Below the pieces are notes generated by a model that saw only the letters and a program-made list of their open reading frames with translations, ran no database searches and was not told the DNA's origin. Below are positions 1 to 7,785 of a stretch of DNA of 15,258 nt, piece after piece. Source of the stretch: Ch71 sp050945695 (GTDB taxonomy: Bacteria > Chloroflexota > Anaerolineae > DRVO01). The DNA lies in NCBI GenBank assembly GCA_050945695.1, contig JBMNTK010000084.1:1-15258 (forward strand), in the 5' to 3' direction. A program made the position numbers and the translations under genes. Positions within the stretch are counted from its first letter, which is position 1; every line of letters starts with the position of its first letter.

Positions 1-573
1 GAGGGTAGCGAGGAGGCCACTAGCGGTGCTGGTGGAGGCATGGCTCCAGTCGAAGGTCTCGTCCTGGCGGGCCCGTTCCAGGATGTCGCTCCAACCAATA
101 GGGCGCTCGGGGTAGCCCATGGACCGGGCCACCTCTTCCCGCACCGCGATCACCACCGGGCTGATGGCAAAGCGCACCGTCTCGCCTACCAGCACCCCTT
201 CCTGCCCCGCCTCGTCCTGCCAGTGCTGGTCAATCGCCGTCAGCCACAGCGAGGAATCCGGGCAGACGGCATCCACCTCGGCCTGGGCGGCGGCGCCCAC
301 CATGCGCTCGGGCAGCATCTCCACCATCTCGATGCGCATGGGCTCACCGGCTGCCGTGCGCAGGCCCTGCTCGTCAAAGCCTGCCCGCAACTCCATCAGC
401 AAGTCGCGCTTCTCGGGGGAGTAGGCTAGCCGGAGGGTAGGTTCCGGCGGGGTGAAGGAGACGCGAATGCGGCTCAGGCCCCACCAGCAGGCAAACGGCA
501 ACGCCGTCACCAACAGGAAGAGCACGATGAGGATGACCAGTAAGCGGTTGGTCCGGGACCTCTGCGCCTGCAT
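1..573 (-). CDS. Membrane-anchored solute-binding-like protein, C-terminus beyond window
   Basis: The open frame runs 191 codons from an ATG at 573 to the window edge without a stop, so only the N-terminal part is visible. A Shine-Dalgarno AGGAAG sits 5 bases before the ATG, and the preceding gene ends 10 bases upstream, so the two are surely co-transcribed. Residues 11-29 are a hydrophobic segment (LLVILIVLFLLVTALPFA) that should act as a signal anchor; the Cys after it lacks a proper lipobox. The rest resembles a type 1 extracellular solute-binding fold: PDSSLW at about residues 92-97, then SPVVIAV, IGWSDIL and WSHAST. The same order of motifs occurs in the upstream neighbour (WIPDSRYL, DWSTIHDAA), so they look paralogous. 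In proteins I recall with this N-terminal pattern, a von Willebrand A domain often follows; that part is not visible, so the domain is only a guess. Confidence 0.72.
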   Translation of the reverse strand, partial: MQAQRSRTNRLLVILIVLFLLVTALPFACWWGLSRIRVSFTPPEPTLRLAYSPEKRDLLMELRAGFDEQGLRTAAGEPMRIEMVEMLPERMVGAAAQAEVDAVCPDSSLWLTAIDQHWQDEAGQEGVLVGETVRFAISPVVIAVREEVARSMGYPERPIGWSDILERARQDETFDWSHASTSTASGLLATL

Positions 574-583
574 GCGCACTTCC

Positions 584-1765
584 TTAGCGCTGCGTCACGT
601 TCAGCTCGAACCAGCGCACCAGGGTGTCAAGAGTATCGCGGTCGGGTGAGCGCATGGCCGAGGCTCGCGGTACTACCGCCAAGAAGCCCTGGTCCTGCCA
701 GCGGGCAAAGGGGCTCCCCTCGATGTCCAGCGGTACATCGGTGTTGACTGGGCGCAGCCCCTGCAGGACGGCCTGGGCTTGCACCTCCTCCGAGAGCAGG
801 TAGCGCTGGAACTCCAGGGCAGCGTTCTTCTCCGCCGCCGTGGTCTCGGTCCCCATCCAGATGGTGTAGGGGAAGTCAAACCAGGTGATGTACTCTGGGT
901 AGATGATGACCAAAGGTTCCTGCCAACGGGCCTGGATGCCCTCCATGTGCGAGAGCAGGTCGCTTTCCAGAAGCTGGCCGCCATCGCCCATGGAGTACCC
1001 AAACAGGGCCAGGTCTTCGGCCGAGTAGGCGCTGAGGCTGCTGAAGTCGGTGACCGCACCCATCAGCTCACCCAGCCACTCCTGGAACTCGGGGTTGGCC
1101 ACGTCGGCCACGTCAATCCGGGTGCGCTGGTAGTACTCCCCGGCGGCGGCGACCATGGCCGCCAGGCCCCCGACGTTACGCTGGGGGTTGGGGACCACCA
1201 GCTTGAAGTAGCCCCAGGAAGGATCGCCGCCCAGTTCGGCCCAGCCGCCCCGGGCCACGGCCGCGTCGTGAATGGTGCTCCAGTCCACCGTCCCGAAGCG
1301 CTCCTGGAGCACTTGCGCCCGGCTTTCGTAGATGCCCCAAGTGAAGAGGGAGATAGCGATGGGGCGAGCCCGGTACTCGCCGTCACTGAGAAAGACGTCG
1401 CGGCCGAGCTTCTGCTTCTGCGTGAGGTTGACCAGCTCCACCAGGTAGCGGCTGTCCGGGATCCACACCGTAGGCACCGGGTCGAACTCGCCCCGGTCGA
1501 AGCGCCCCTTGGCCGTGAGCCCATCCACCGCCGTCACCTGCACGGTGATGGGCACCCCGTCCAGCCGGTGCCCCTCGGCGTTGAAGGCCTCGGCGGCCTG
1601 CCGCACCCACGGCTCCACCGGCAGGGCGCAGGCCACCCGCACCTCGAGCAGGGCCTGACGTTCGGGCTCAAGGGAACCGCCGTCGCTTCGGGTCAGGTAG
1701 GACACCCCTACGATGACCAGGGCAACGACCAGCACCAGCACGAAGACCAGCCTAGTCCTGTTCAT
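584..1765 (-). CDS. Extracellular solute-binding-like protein, N-terminally anchored
   Basis: A 393-residue protein with a strongly hydrophobic stretch at residues 6-24 following MNRTR, typical of a signal peptide or uncleaved anchor; there is no lipobox Cys. The remainder is a periplasmic-binding-protein-like chain with WIPDSRYLVEL near residue 100, WSTIHDAA, PSWGYFKLV, and a C-terminal lobe with YPEYITWFDFPYTIW and EVQAQAVLQGLRPVN, the typical end of family 1 solute-binding proteins. It would sit outside the membrane and bind an unknown ligand. The start is supported by AAGGTGA just before the ATG. It lies 36 bases after pspA and 10 bases before a second, related binding-like gene. No permease or ATPase of an ABC transporter is in view, so a sensing or envelope role is as likely as import. 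The ligand cannot be predicted. Confidence 0.8.
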   Translation of the reverse strand: MNRTRLVFVLVLVVALVIVGVSYLTRSDGGSLEPERQALLEVRVACALPVEPWVRQAAEAFNAEGHRLDGVPITVQVTAVDGLTAKGRFDRGEFDPVPTVWIPDSRYLVELVNLTQKQKLGRDVFLSDGEYRARPIAISLFTWGIYESRAQVLQERFGTVDWSTIHDAAVARGGWAELGGDPSWGYFKLVVPNPQRNVGGLAAMVAAAGEYYQRTRIDVADVANPEFQEWLGELMGAVTDFSSLSAYSAEDLALFGYSMGDGGQLLESDLLSHMEGIQARWQEPLVIIYPEYITWFDFPYTIWMGTETTAAEKNAALEFQRYLLSEEVQAQAVLQGLRPVNTDVPLDIEGSPFARWQDQGFLAVVPRASAMRSPDRDTLDTLVRWFELNVTQR

Positions 1766-1801
1766 TTGTCACCTTGAGCCCAGATTGCCACCCTGCCTGC
1801 C

Positions 1802-2482
1802 TTACTTACCCAAGCCCAGACGGCGTCGCCTCTCCGCCAATTGCATGTCAATCTCCCGCCTTTCCAGCAACTCATCCATCTGCGCGTCCAGCCGGCCCGC
1901 GGCCATCTCGCTGCGTGCCTGAGCCTTGTCCAGCCGGGCCCGGATGGAGTCGGCGACGCGGGCGATGTCGCTGTCGCCCACCCCGACCAGGTTGTCCAGA
2001 GACTCCATGGCCTTCTGCGTGAGCTCCTTGGACTTAGCCAGCTCGAGCAGAGCACGAAGCTCCTCGCGCTCCTGCTTGATGGTGGTGAGCCGCGCCTCCA
2101 GCTTGAGCCGGGCGTCCTGCAGCTTCTGGAACTCAGCCCGCTGCCGCTCCACCTGCTCACAGTAGTTGTCCGCCAGCCTGCGGGTGGAGTTGAGCTTGGC
2201 CTGGGCAGCCAGGGCCAGATCCTCGCGGCCCTCGACCAGAAGTACGTCAATGTTGCGGTCCAGCTCGTCGGCCTTGCCCTTGTACTCGGCGTACTTGCGC
2301 TCCAGCGTCTTGAGTTGGCCGCCCACCGTGGCTACCGCATCCTCCAGATCCCTGAGGCTGTTCTCGACCTGGCGGATGTACTCGTCTATCACAGCGATGG
2401 AGTTGGACTGGAGGGCCCGGTCAACCAGGGCATGAAGATTGGCGCTTATCAGGGTCTGCACCTTCTCGATCAACGATGCCAT
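1802..2482 (-). CDS. pspA: PspA/IM30 family envelope-stress protein
   Basis: The 226-residue product is almost wholly alpha-helical and charged, as in PspA/IM30/Vipp1 proteins, which are usually 220-260 residues. The N-terminus (ASLIEKVQTLISANLHALVD) is the amphipathic helix that binds membrane lipid in this family, followed by IDEYIRQVENSLRDLEDAV, a strongly conserved part of helix 1-2, and long coiled coil to about residue 165. The family forms rods or rings on the inner face of the cytoplasmic membrane and limits leakage under envelope stress. The start is clear: GGAGG lies 6 bases before the ATG. The gene is 62 bases after the unknown 337-residue gene and 36 bases before a solute-binding-like gene. 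No pspF, pspB or pspC is present, so control differs from the enterobacterial Psp response. Vipp1 is less likely because the C-terminal extension is missing. Confidence 0.92.
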   Translation of the reverse strand: MASLIEKVQTLISANLHALVDRALQSNSIAVIDEYIRQVENSLRDLEDAVATVGGQLKTLERKYAEYKGKADELDRNIDVLLVEGREDLALAAQAKLNSTRRLADNYCEQVERQRAEFQKLQDARLKLEARLTTIKQEREELRALLELAKSKELTQKAMESLDNLVGVGDSDIARVADSIRARLDKAQARSEMAAGRLDAQMDELLERREIDMQLAERRRRLGLGK

Positions 2483-2544
2483 CTCAAACCTCCGTTTTCA
2501 GACGATCTGGCCTCGGGCCCCAGCGGCGTCGAGAGGGGCTCGAG

Positions 2545-3558
2545 CTAGCGGAAGATCAACTCGCAGTTAGCCACGAAAGCAGTGGTCCGCTTTGCCCCTA
2601 ATTGTACGATTGCTTCACCAGTACCCGCCAGTACCTCGGCCACTTGGCCGATGGAACCGGTCCGGTCCCCGGCCACCAGGTGCACCTGGGCCTCAGGTCC
2701 AAGCCGCCCAAGCGCGGTTGGGTCGAACTGGCGGCCCTCCTCGACCTCCTGGGGCGAGATCAGCCAGCAGCGGCCGCCCCGGCGTAGGGCATACCACAGG
2801 TTGCCGGCAAGCGCGTTCATGAGATCGAAGGCCAGCCGGTTCATGGGCACCCGCCCGAAGCCCTCTACCACCACTACCGGCAGAGGAAGCCTCATGCGCG
2901 CCCACGCGCCCGGCACGCCGCCCAGCACCACCCCTTGAGCGCCGAACTCCGCAGCGCGGGTCAGCGCCGCCGGGTCCTCTCCGATGCCCCCCACCAGCAC
3001 CGCGCCGTGGACGCTGGCGTCAATGTGCTCTGGGCGCAGCACCCGCTCGGGCACCGGGGCAACCATCTTGACCGGCCCGGAGAACTCGCTGCCCAGCAGA
3101 GCCGGGGCCACCACCAATGCCCCTGCTCCCACAACTTCCATCCCGGTGCCGGGATAGACCTCGGTCACCCGGCCCGGAAGGGCTCCCCGCACCGGGGCCT
3201 CGGAGGGAAAGCCCTCCAGGAGCGCCATTCCCGCCCCCACAGCCATAGCCCGTGCGTTGGCCGGTGCCCGCACCTCGCGGGGTCGCAGCCAGGCTTGCCT
3301 CTGGGCCAGCATCTCCCCGGCGCGCACTGACTGGCCCTCTTTGATGGACAGGAACTCCTTGACGCGCCGGGGCGCCACCCCCAGGGGCGAGGCCAGATCC
3401 ACCACCGTGACCGGCCCCCGCTCCACCGTGTAGCCCACCACGTCGGAGGGGGTCACCACGTCTCCAGTGTTGACTACCATGCGGCCCGGCCGGGGCAGCT
3501 CGAAACGCTCCCCATACCGGCACTCGGGGCAAACCACCGTCTGAAGGACGACGGGCAC
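2545..3558 (-). CDS. Unrecognised protein with lipoyl-like segments, coupled to GlmL-like gene
   Basis: I do not recognise a named family for this 337-residue protein. It starts at a GTG 3 bases after the stop of the GlmL-like gene; its GGAGG lies inside the last codons of that gene, 8 bases before the GTG, so translation is probably coupled. Near the N-terminus a single CPEC is visible. Two segments look like biotinyl/lipoyl or barrel-sandwich hairpins: IKEGQSVRAGEMLAQ (about residues 72-86) and ALPGRVTEVYPGTGMEVVGAGALV (about 126-149). The middle is Gly/Val-rich with alternating strands and short helices (VHGAVLVGGIGEDPAALTRAAEFGAQGVVLGG in part), compatible with an alpha/beta domain. There is no signal peptide or membrane span, so it is likely cytoplasmic. 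No lysine in a clear biotinylation motif (MKM) is present; a VKMVAPVPE stretch is near but not convincing. Its role is presumably tied to the neighbouring ATPase. Confidence 0.7.
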   Translation of the reverse strand: MPVVLQTVVCPECRYGERFELPRPGRMVVNTGDVVTPSDVVGYTVERGPVTVVDLASPLGVAPRRVKEFLSIKEGQSVRAGEMLAQRQAWLRPREVRAPANARAMAVGAGMALLEGFPSEAPVRGALPGRVTEVYPGTGMEVVGAGALVVAPALLGSEFSGPVKMVAPVPERVLRPEHIDASVHGAVLVGGIGEDPAALTRAAEFGAQGVVLGGVPGAWARMRLPLPVVVVEGFGRVPMNRLAFDLMNALAGNLWYALRRGGRCWLISPQEVEEGRQFDPTALGRLGPEAQVHLVAGDRTGSIGQVAEVLAGTGEAIVQLGAKRTTAFVANCELIFR

Positions 3559-3561
3559 GGG

Positions 3562-5292
3562 CTACACCTCCAGGGCCTGCAGCCAGCGCCGCAACAGCCC
3601 TCGCCGGTCAGAGAGATTGGCGATCTCCGGCAGCGGGCGCCCCCGGGTATCTATCACCACCCCCAATGGGCCGCCCTCGACCTCTACCTCCAGGCCCTGG
3701 CCTTTCCCGGCGCCCACGTCTAGCCCCCGAGCGGGATGGATGGTCGCCCGAGCCCGGGCCCCGGGACCCAGAGGAATGCGCACGATCTCACCCGCCGCCA
3801 CCTTGACATCGGAAGCCTGATCGCCCGGCCCGGAGACCTGTACCCGAAGGGCCTCGCGCCCGTAGCGGGCCTGGCCCACCGGGGCAATGAGAGTGCCCAG
3901 AACCAGCACCCCGTCCTGCTCGAGCACGGACAGCACTGCATCGGGGTTCAGCTCAGCCAGTGCCCCCAGGCTGGTGACCAGGTTGTCCCAGTCCAGGGCC
4001 AGCCGGCATACGCCCACCGGCTGTAGTCCGTCCAGGAGCGCAGCAGCGGCGCGGGCAAGGGAATGCGAGCGGCCCAGCACTGCCCCGCCTCCCACTACCA
4101 TGTCCACCTTGGGAGGCAGAGGGGCGGGGTAGTCGCGTCCTTCCGGCCAGGCCTCGGCGGCCTGGGTGCGTGCCGCAGAGAGGGCCTCCCGTGCGCAGGC
4201 CAGCTCGGCCTGCGCCTCAGCATCGGTGGCCGCCCGCAGCCAAGGACGCACCTGCCGATTCATGGCCCAGTCCACGACCTTGGCCTCGTCCACCTCTTCG
4301 GGCGCGATCCAGCGCAGGAACGCCTGCGTCCCGGCCCGCTCCAGCAGGGTATGGGCCCCTCGGCCCACGCCGCAGTTCTGGGACACCAGGACCTGCCCCT
4401 GCCCGGTGCGCACCAAGACCGTGCTGCTGGCGCCCACGTCCGCCGCCAGCACATCCACACCGCGCTGGGTGTAAGCCCGCAGCATCGCCTGTCCCACGGA
4501 GGTGACCCGCCCGCCACACCAGCGCCACACGAGCTCCATATCTCGGCTGCTGTCGCCCAGGAGCGACAGGTACAGTACGTCCAGCTCCCGCCGCAGTGGA
4601 CCCAAGTTCACCGACTTGCCGTCCGCGCTGGGGCTATCCACCATGCGCACGGGCAGGACCTCTGCGGCGGCCGCCGTCACCGCCTGGCGCAGCGATTGCG
4701 GCCCGGCATAGAGGAGCGTGGGCCGTTCCGCCGGTCGCAGAAGGGAAGCCGCCACCGCCAGGGCCTCGGCCATGGAGACCACTGCTCGGTCGGGCTTGCG
4801 CTCGTCCCCCCCCAGCAGCATCAGGACGTGAGGCGGCCGGTCCCGGATGGTTTGGGCGAAGCGCTCGAAGGCCTCCTCGCGGGAGGCGATCTCCCTGCCG
4901 GTGATCCGCGCCACCACAGTGCTGGGCACCGCGGCCAGGGCTGCCTCCGCATGGCGAAGGCTCTCCCCGGCCCGCAGCGAGCAGATCGCTACTGCCAGTT
5001 GGCCCAGCACGCTCACCACGCCGCCGACCGCGTCCACCCCCACGCCCAGCTGCTCGGGCACGATGGGCATCCCCTCGCGGTCGGCCACCCTACGGCCGGA
5101 CATGTCCTCCAGGTCGCCCAAGGCGGCCAGAAGCGGAGCCCGGAGGGCAGAGCCTGGGGCGATGCTGGCGACTTGAGGTGCCACCCCGCGAGCCACGAAG
5201 CGATGGGTGTCACCTACGCGATCCACCAGCGTCGCTTTGACGTATGCGCTGCCCACATCAAGAGCAAGCATGGATTCGGGGTTGCCAGTCAC
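3562..5292 (-). CDS. GlmL/MutL-like actin-fold ATPase (orphan)
   Basis: The 576-residue product resembles GlmL/MutL, the accessory protein of the coenzyme B12-dependent glutamate mutase and a member of the actin/Hsp70/sugar kinase ATPase fold. The nucleotide site is visible as a phosphate-1 loop LALDVGSAYVKATLVD (residues 9-24), a second phosphate loop AADVGASSTVLV (283-294) and an adenosine loop MVVGGGAVLG (398-407). The protein is about one quarter longer than clostridial GlmL, with a beta-rich tail after residue 440. The open frame extends back to a TTG at 5307, but GGAGG at 5297-5301 favours the GTG at 5292. No glutamate mutase subunit genes are adjacent, so the partner is unknown; the next gene, 3 bases downstream, is the best candidate. 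A strong hairpin lies just before its ribosome binding site. Fold and family are fairly sure; function is not. Confidence 0.82.
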   Translation of the reverse strand: MTGNPESMLALDVGSAYVKATLVDRVGDTHRFVARGVAPQVASIAPGSALRAPLLAALGDLEDMSGRRVADREGMPIVPEQLGVGVDAVGGVVSVLGQLAVAICSLRAGESLRHAEAALAAVPSTVVARITGREIASREEAFERFAQTIRDRPPHVLMLLGGDERKPDRAVVSMAEALAVAASLLRPAERPTLLYAGPQSLRQAVTAAAAEVLPVRMVDSPSADGKSVNLGPLRRELDVLYLSLLGDSSRDMELVWRWCGGRVTSVGQAMLRAYTQRGVDVLAADVGASSTVLVRTGQGQVLVSQNCGVGRGAHTLLERAGTQAFLRWIAPEEVDEAKVVDWAMNRQVRPWLRAATDAEAQAELACAREALSAARTQAAEAWPEGRDYPAPLPPKVDMVVGGGAVLGRSHSLARAAAALLDGLQPVGVCRLALDWDNLVTSLGALAELNPDAVLSVLEQDGVLVLGTLIAPVGQARYGREALRVQVSGPGDQASDVKVAAGEIVRIPLGPGARARATIHPARGLDVGAGKGQGLEVEVEGGPLGVVIDTRGRPLPEIANLSDRRGLLRRWLQALEV

Positions 5293-5296
5293 ACTA

Positions 5297-5301
5297 CCTC
5301 C
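5297..5301 (-). promoter_or_regulatory. Ribosome binding site deciding the GlmL-like start
   Basis: GGAGG on the minus strand lies 4 bases before a GTG at 5290-5292. The upstream TTG at 5307 would place this motif inside the coding region, so the GTG start is preferred. Confidence 0.65.
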
Positions 5302-5309
5302 GCACAAAG

Positions 5310-5341
5310 GGCCGCCCGGTCCCAGCTAAGGACGGGCGGCC
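5310..5341 (-). terminator. Strong GC hairpin between PBP and GlmL-like genes
   Basis: The arms GGCCGCCCGTCC (5330-5341) and GGACCGGGCGGCC (5310-5322), read on the minus strand, pair over 12 base pairs with one bulged C and a 7-base loop. It lies 29 bases beyond the PBP stop and 8 bases before the GGAGG of the GlmL-like gene. Only CTTTGT follows, not a clean U tract, so termination is likely but not certain; an attenuator or mRNA-stabilising role is possible. Confidence 0.6.
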
Positions 5342-5370
5342 ATCATCCTACGCCTCGCAGGCACGTTACG

Positions 5371-7785
5371 TCAACGAGCTGAACTCGCCGGCTCCTGCAT
5401 ATCACGCACCGTAACCGACACCGGGTCCGATGCCTGCACCTGTCCATCTGCGCTTTCCAGCTCGGCCAGGAACACGTGCTCCCCCGCCTCCAGGGTCCAC
5501 AGGGCCCGGAAGGGGGCCGCCTCCAGCTCCGCCAGCGGCTGCCCATCCACCAGGAGCCGCAGCGCCCGCACCTCCACGCCGGCGGGCACGGCCGCCTCCA
5601 CGGGCAACCGCTGAGCCTCAGGCGGCAGATCCGGCACTATCTCGTAGACCCGGTAAGGTTCTGGCTGCACCAGCCGCAGCCCCGCGCTCACCTGGCCGTC
5701 GTCACCGCCCACCGGGGGCCGGGGCAGCCCCCGGGCATCGGCCCAGGCCTGGGCCTCGGGCGGCAGCACCGCATACACCTGGCCCTGGCCGTCGGCGGCC
5801 GGAGGCGTCAGGAGGCGGTGGAGGTCGCACTCTTCCTTAGGCTCGGTGCCCGCGATGAACAGCTCCTGCCGGTGATGGGGACAGTGAGGGCCAGGGACCA
5901 GCCCGCTCAGCGCGCATACCGGGGCCCGCACCATGCCCGGTGGCTCAGCAAAGCCCTCCTTGGGCAGCCCGCGGTGAAGGGCCTCCATCACCCCACGCCA
6001 TATGGGCGCCGCCCCCTCTACCCCGGACACCGGCCCCATGCTGGAGCCGTCGTTGTTGCCGGCCCACACTCCCACCACCATCTGCGGGGTGTATCCGATG
6101 GTCCAGTTGTCGCGGCAGTCAGTGGTGGTGCCGGTCTTAACCGCCGCCGGGCGCGAGAGCGCCAGCACGCTGCCCTCCCCGAAGGTCGGAATGCGGGCTT
6201 TGTCGTCACTGAGTATATCGGTAATCAGATAGGAGACTTGAGGGCTGATCACCGGCTCCCTCTCTCGCCTCGGGGCCTCCCACAGCACCCTGCCCCGGTC
6301 GTCGGTGACCCTGACGATGGCGTAGGGCTCGAGGGGGCGGCCCTCGCGGCCAAAGGCGCCGTAGGCGCGGGTGAGCTGGTACAGGCTGACCTCGGTGCCC
6401 CCGAGCGTCGCCGCCAGGCCCAGCCGCTCGGCGGTGGCCAGCGGCGTCACCTCCAGTCGTCGGGCGATGTCCTGGAGTGCCTCTACCCCGATCTCATCGA
6501 GCAGCCTGACCGCCACCACGTTGTATGACGAGCCCAGGGCCTCGCGCAGCAACACCGGGCCCCGGTAGGTGTAGTCGTAGTTGATGGGCACGTACGGCTC
6601 GCCCTCGGCGGTGATGAAAGAGGAAGGCACGTCCAGCAGCATGCTGGCCGGGGTGTACCCCGCCTCGAAGGCGGCGGCGTAGGTCAGGGGCTTGATGGCC
6701 GAGCCGGGCTGGCGCGGGGCCAGGACGGCATTGAGCGCCCCACCGATGCGGTCGTCGAAGTAGTCAGCGCTTCCCACCATCACCCGGATGGCCCCGTCCG
6801 AAAGGTCCAGACCCAATACGGCCGCGTTGCTGACCCGTACCCGGGGATCGCGGTTGACCCCCCTTAGGTTGTGGGCGACGACCTGCTGGGCCTGTTCCTG
6901 AGCGGCCAGGTCCAGGGTGGTATAGACCCGCAGGCCCCCGGCAGCCACGGCATCCGCGCCCAGGAGGCGGTCGAGCTGCTCACGCACGTACCCCACGAAG
7001 TGGGGAGCGCGAATGCCGTGGTGCGGAGGGACGAAGCGCAGGGGCTCGCGGGCCGCCATATCGGCTTCCTCCTGGCTGATGAACCCCTGCCGGACCATGA
7101 GGTCCAGCACCACCCGCTGCCGGTCCCGCCAGGCCTCGCCGCGCTCCGGGTCGTAGAGGGCCGGTGCCTGGGGGAGCCCGGCCAGGAAGGCACACTCGGC
7201 CAGGTCCAGCGAGGCCAGGGGCTTGCCGAAGAAGGCTTGGCTGGCGGCCTCTGCCCCGAAGGAGAGCCGGCCGTAGAAGGTGGAGTTGAGGTAGAGGGCC
7301 AGGATCTCGTCCTTGTCGTAGCTGGCCTCGATCCTCAGGGCCAGCACGGCCTCCCGCAGCTTGCGGCGCAGGGTCCGCTCGTAGCGGTCCTCGGGCAGCA
7401 GGAGGTTTCGCGCCACCTGCTGGGTGATGGTGCTACCGCCGGCCACGATACCCCCGCTGCGCAGGCTGTAGTAGGCCGCCCGGGCGATGCCCACCACGTC
7501 CACACCCGGGTGCCGGTAGAACCCGGCGTCCTCGGTGGCCAGGGTGGCCTGGATGAGGTGGGGAGGTATCTCGTCCAGAGGAAGAGGGCGGCTCCGCCCC
7601 CCATGGAGGGGCAGAGCCTCGTAGAGGAGGGCGCCGCTGCGGTCGTAGAAGAGGACGCTAGCCGTGGGCGCCCGGCTGGTCAGTTCGTGGGGGTCAGGCA
7701 GGTCCCACAGCAGGACGGCGGCCACCAGCAGGGCAGCTGCCATCGCCGCGCCCAGCGCCAGGGCCAGCCTCCGGAGCTTGGGCAT
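5371..7785 (-). CDS. Bifunctional class A penicillin-binding protein, PBP1C-like
   Basis: The 804-residue protein polymerises and cross-links peptidoglycan outside the cytoplasmic membrane. A membrane anchor spans residues 7-27. The family 51 glycosyltransferase domain follows with the catalytic EDAGFYRHPG (85-94; E85) and GGSTITQQ (116-123), continuing to about residue 255. The transpeptidase domain has its SxxK as SAIK (362-365), SxN as SYN (420-422) and KTG as KTGTT (550-554), so both activities look intact. The C-terminal region of about 170 residues has a Cys-containing stretch (CALSGLVPGPHCPHH) and a beta-sandwich like the PBP1C C-terminal domain. The ATG lies immediately beside the stop of the DapA-family gene, with GAGAGG 4 bases upstream, so translation is probably coupled. 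Length and tail favour PBP1C over PBP1A, but a pbpC symbol would be an over-call. Confidence 0.95.
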   Translation of the reverse strand: MPKLRRLALALGAAMAAALLVAAVLLWDLPDPHELTSRAPTASVLFYDRSGALLYEALPLHGGRSRPLPLDEIPPHLIQATLATEDAGFYRHPGVDVVGIARAAYYSLRSGGIVAGGSTITQQVARNLLLPEDRYERTLRRKLREAVLALRIEASYDKDEILALYLNSTFYGRLSFGAEAASQAFFGKPLASLDLAECAFLAGLPQAPALYDPERGEAWRDRQRVVLDLMVRQGFISQEEADMAAREPLRFVPPHHGIRAPHFVGYVREQLDRLLGADAVAAGGLRVYTTLDLAAQEQAQQVVAHNLRGVNRDPRVRVSNAAVLGLDLSDGAIRVMVGSADYFDDRIGGALNAVLAPRQPGSAIKPLTYAAAFEAGYTPASMLLDVPSSFITAEGEPYVPINYDYTYRGPVLLREALGSSYNVVAVRLLDEIGVEALQDIARRLEVTPLATAERLGLAATLGGTEVSLYQLTRAYGAFGREGRPLEPYAIVRVTDDRGRVLWEAPRREREPVISPQVSYLITDILSDDKARIPTFGEGSVLALSRPAAVKTGTTTDCRDNWTIGYTPQMVVGVWAGNNDGSSMGPVSGVEGAAPIWRGVMEALHRGLPKEGFAEPPGMVRAPVCALSGLVPGPHCPHHRQELFIAGTEPKEECDLHRLLTPPAADGQGQVYAVLPPEAQAWADARGLPRPPVGGDDGQVSAGLRLVQPEPYRVYEIVPDLPPEAQRLPVEAAVPAGVEVRALRLLVDGQPLAELEAAPFRALWTLEAGEHVFLAELESADGQVQASDPVSVTVRDMQEPASSAR

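Noticed and set aside
4063..5382. 439-codon plus-strand frame opposite the GlmL-like gene
   Set aside because: Antisense shadow of a gene with clear ATPase motifs; no family resemblance of its own.
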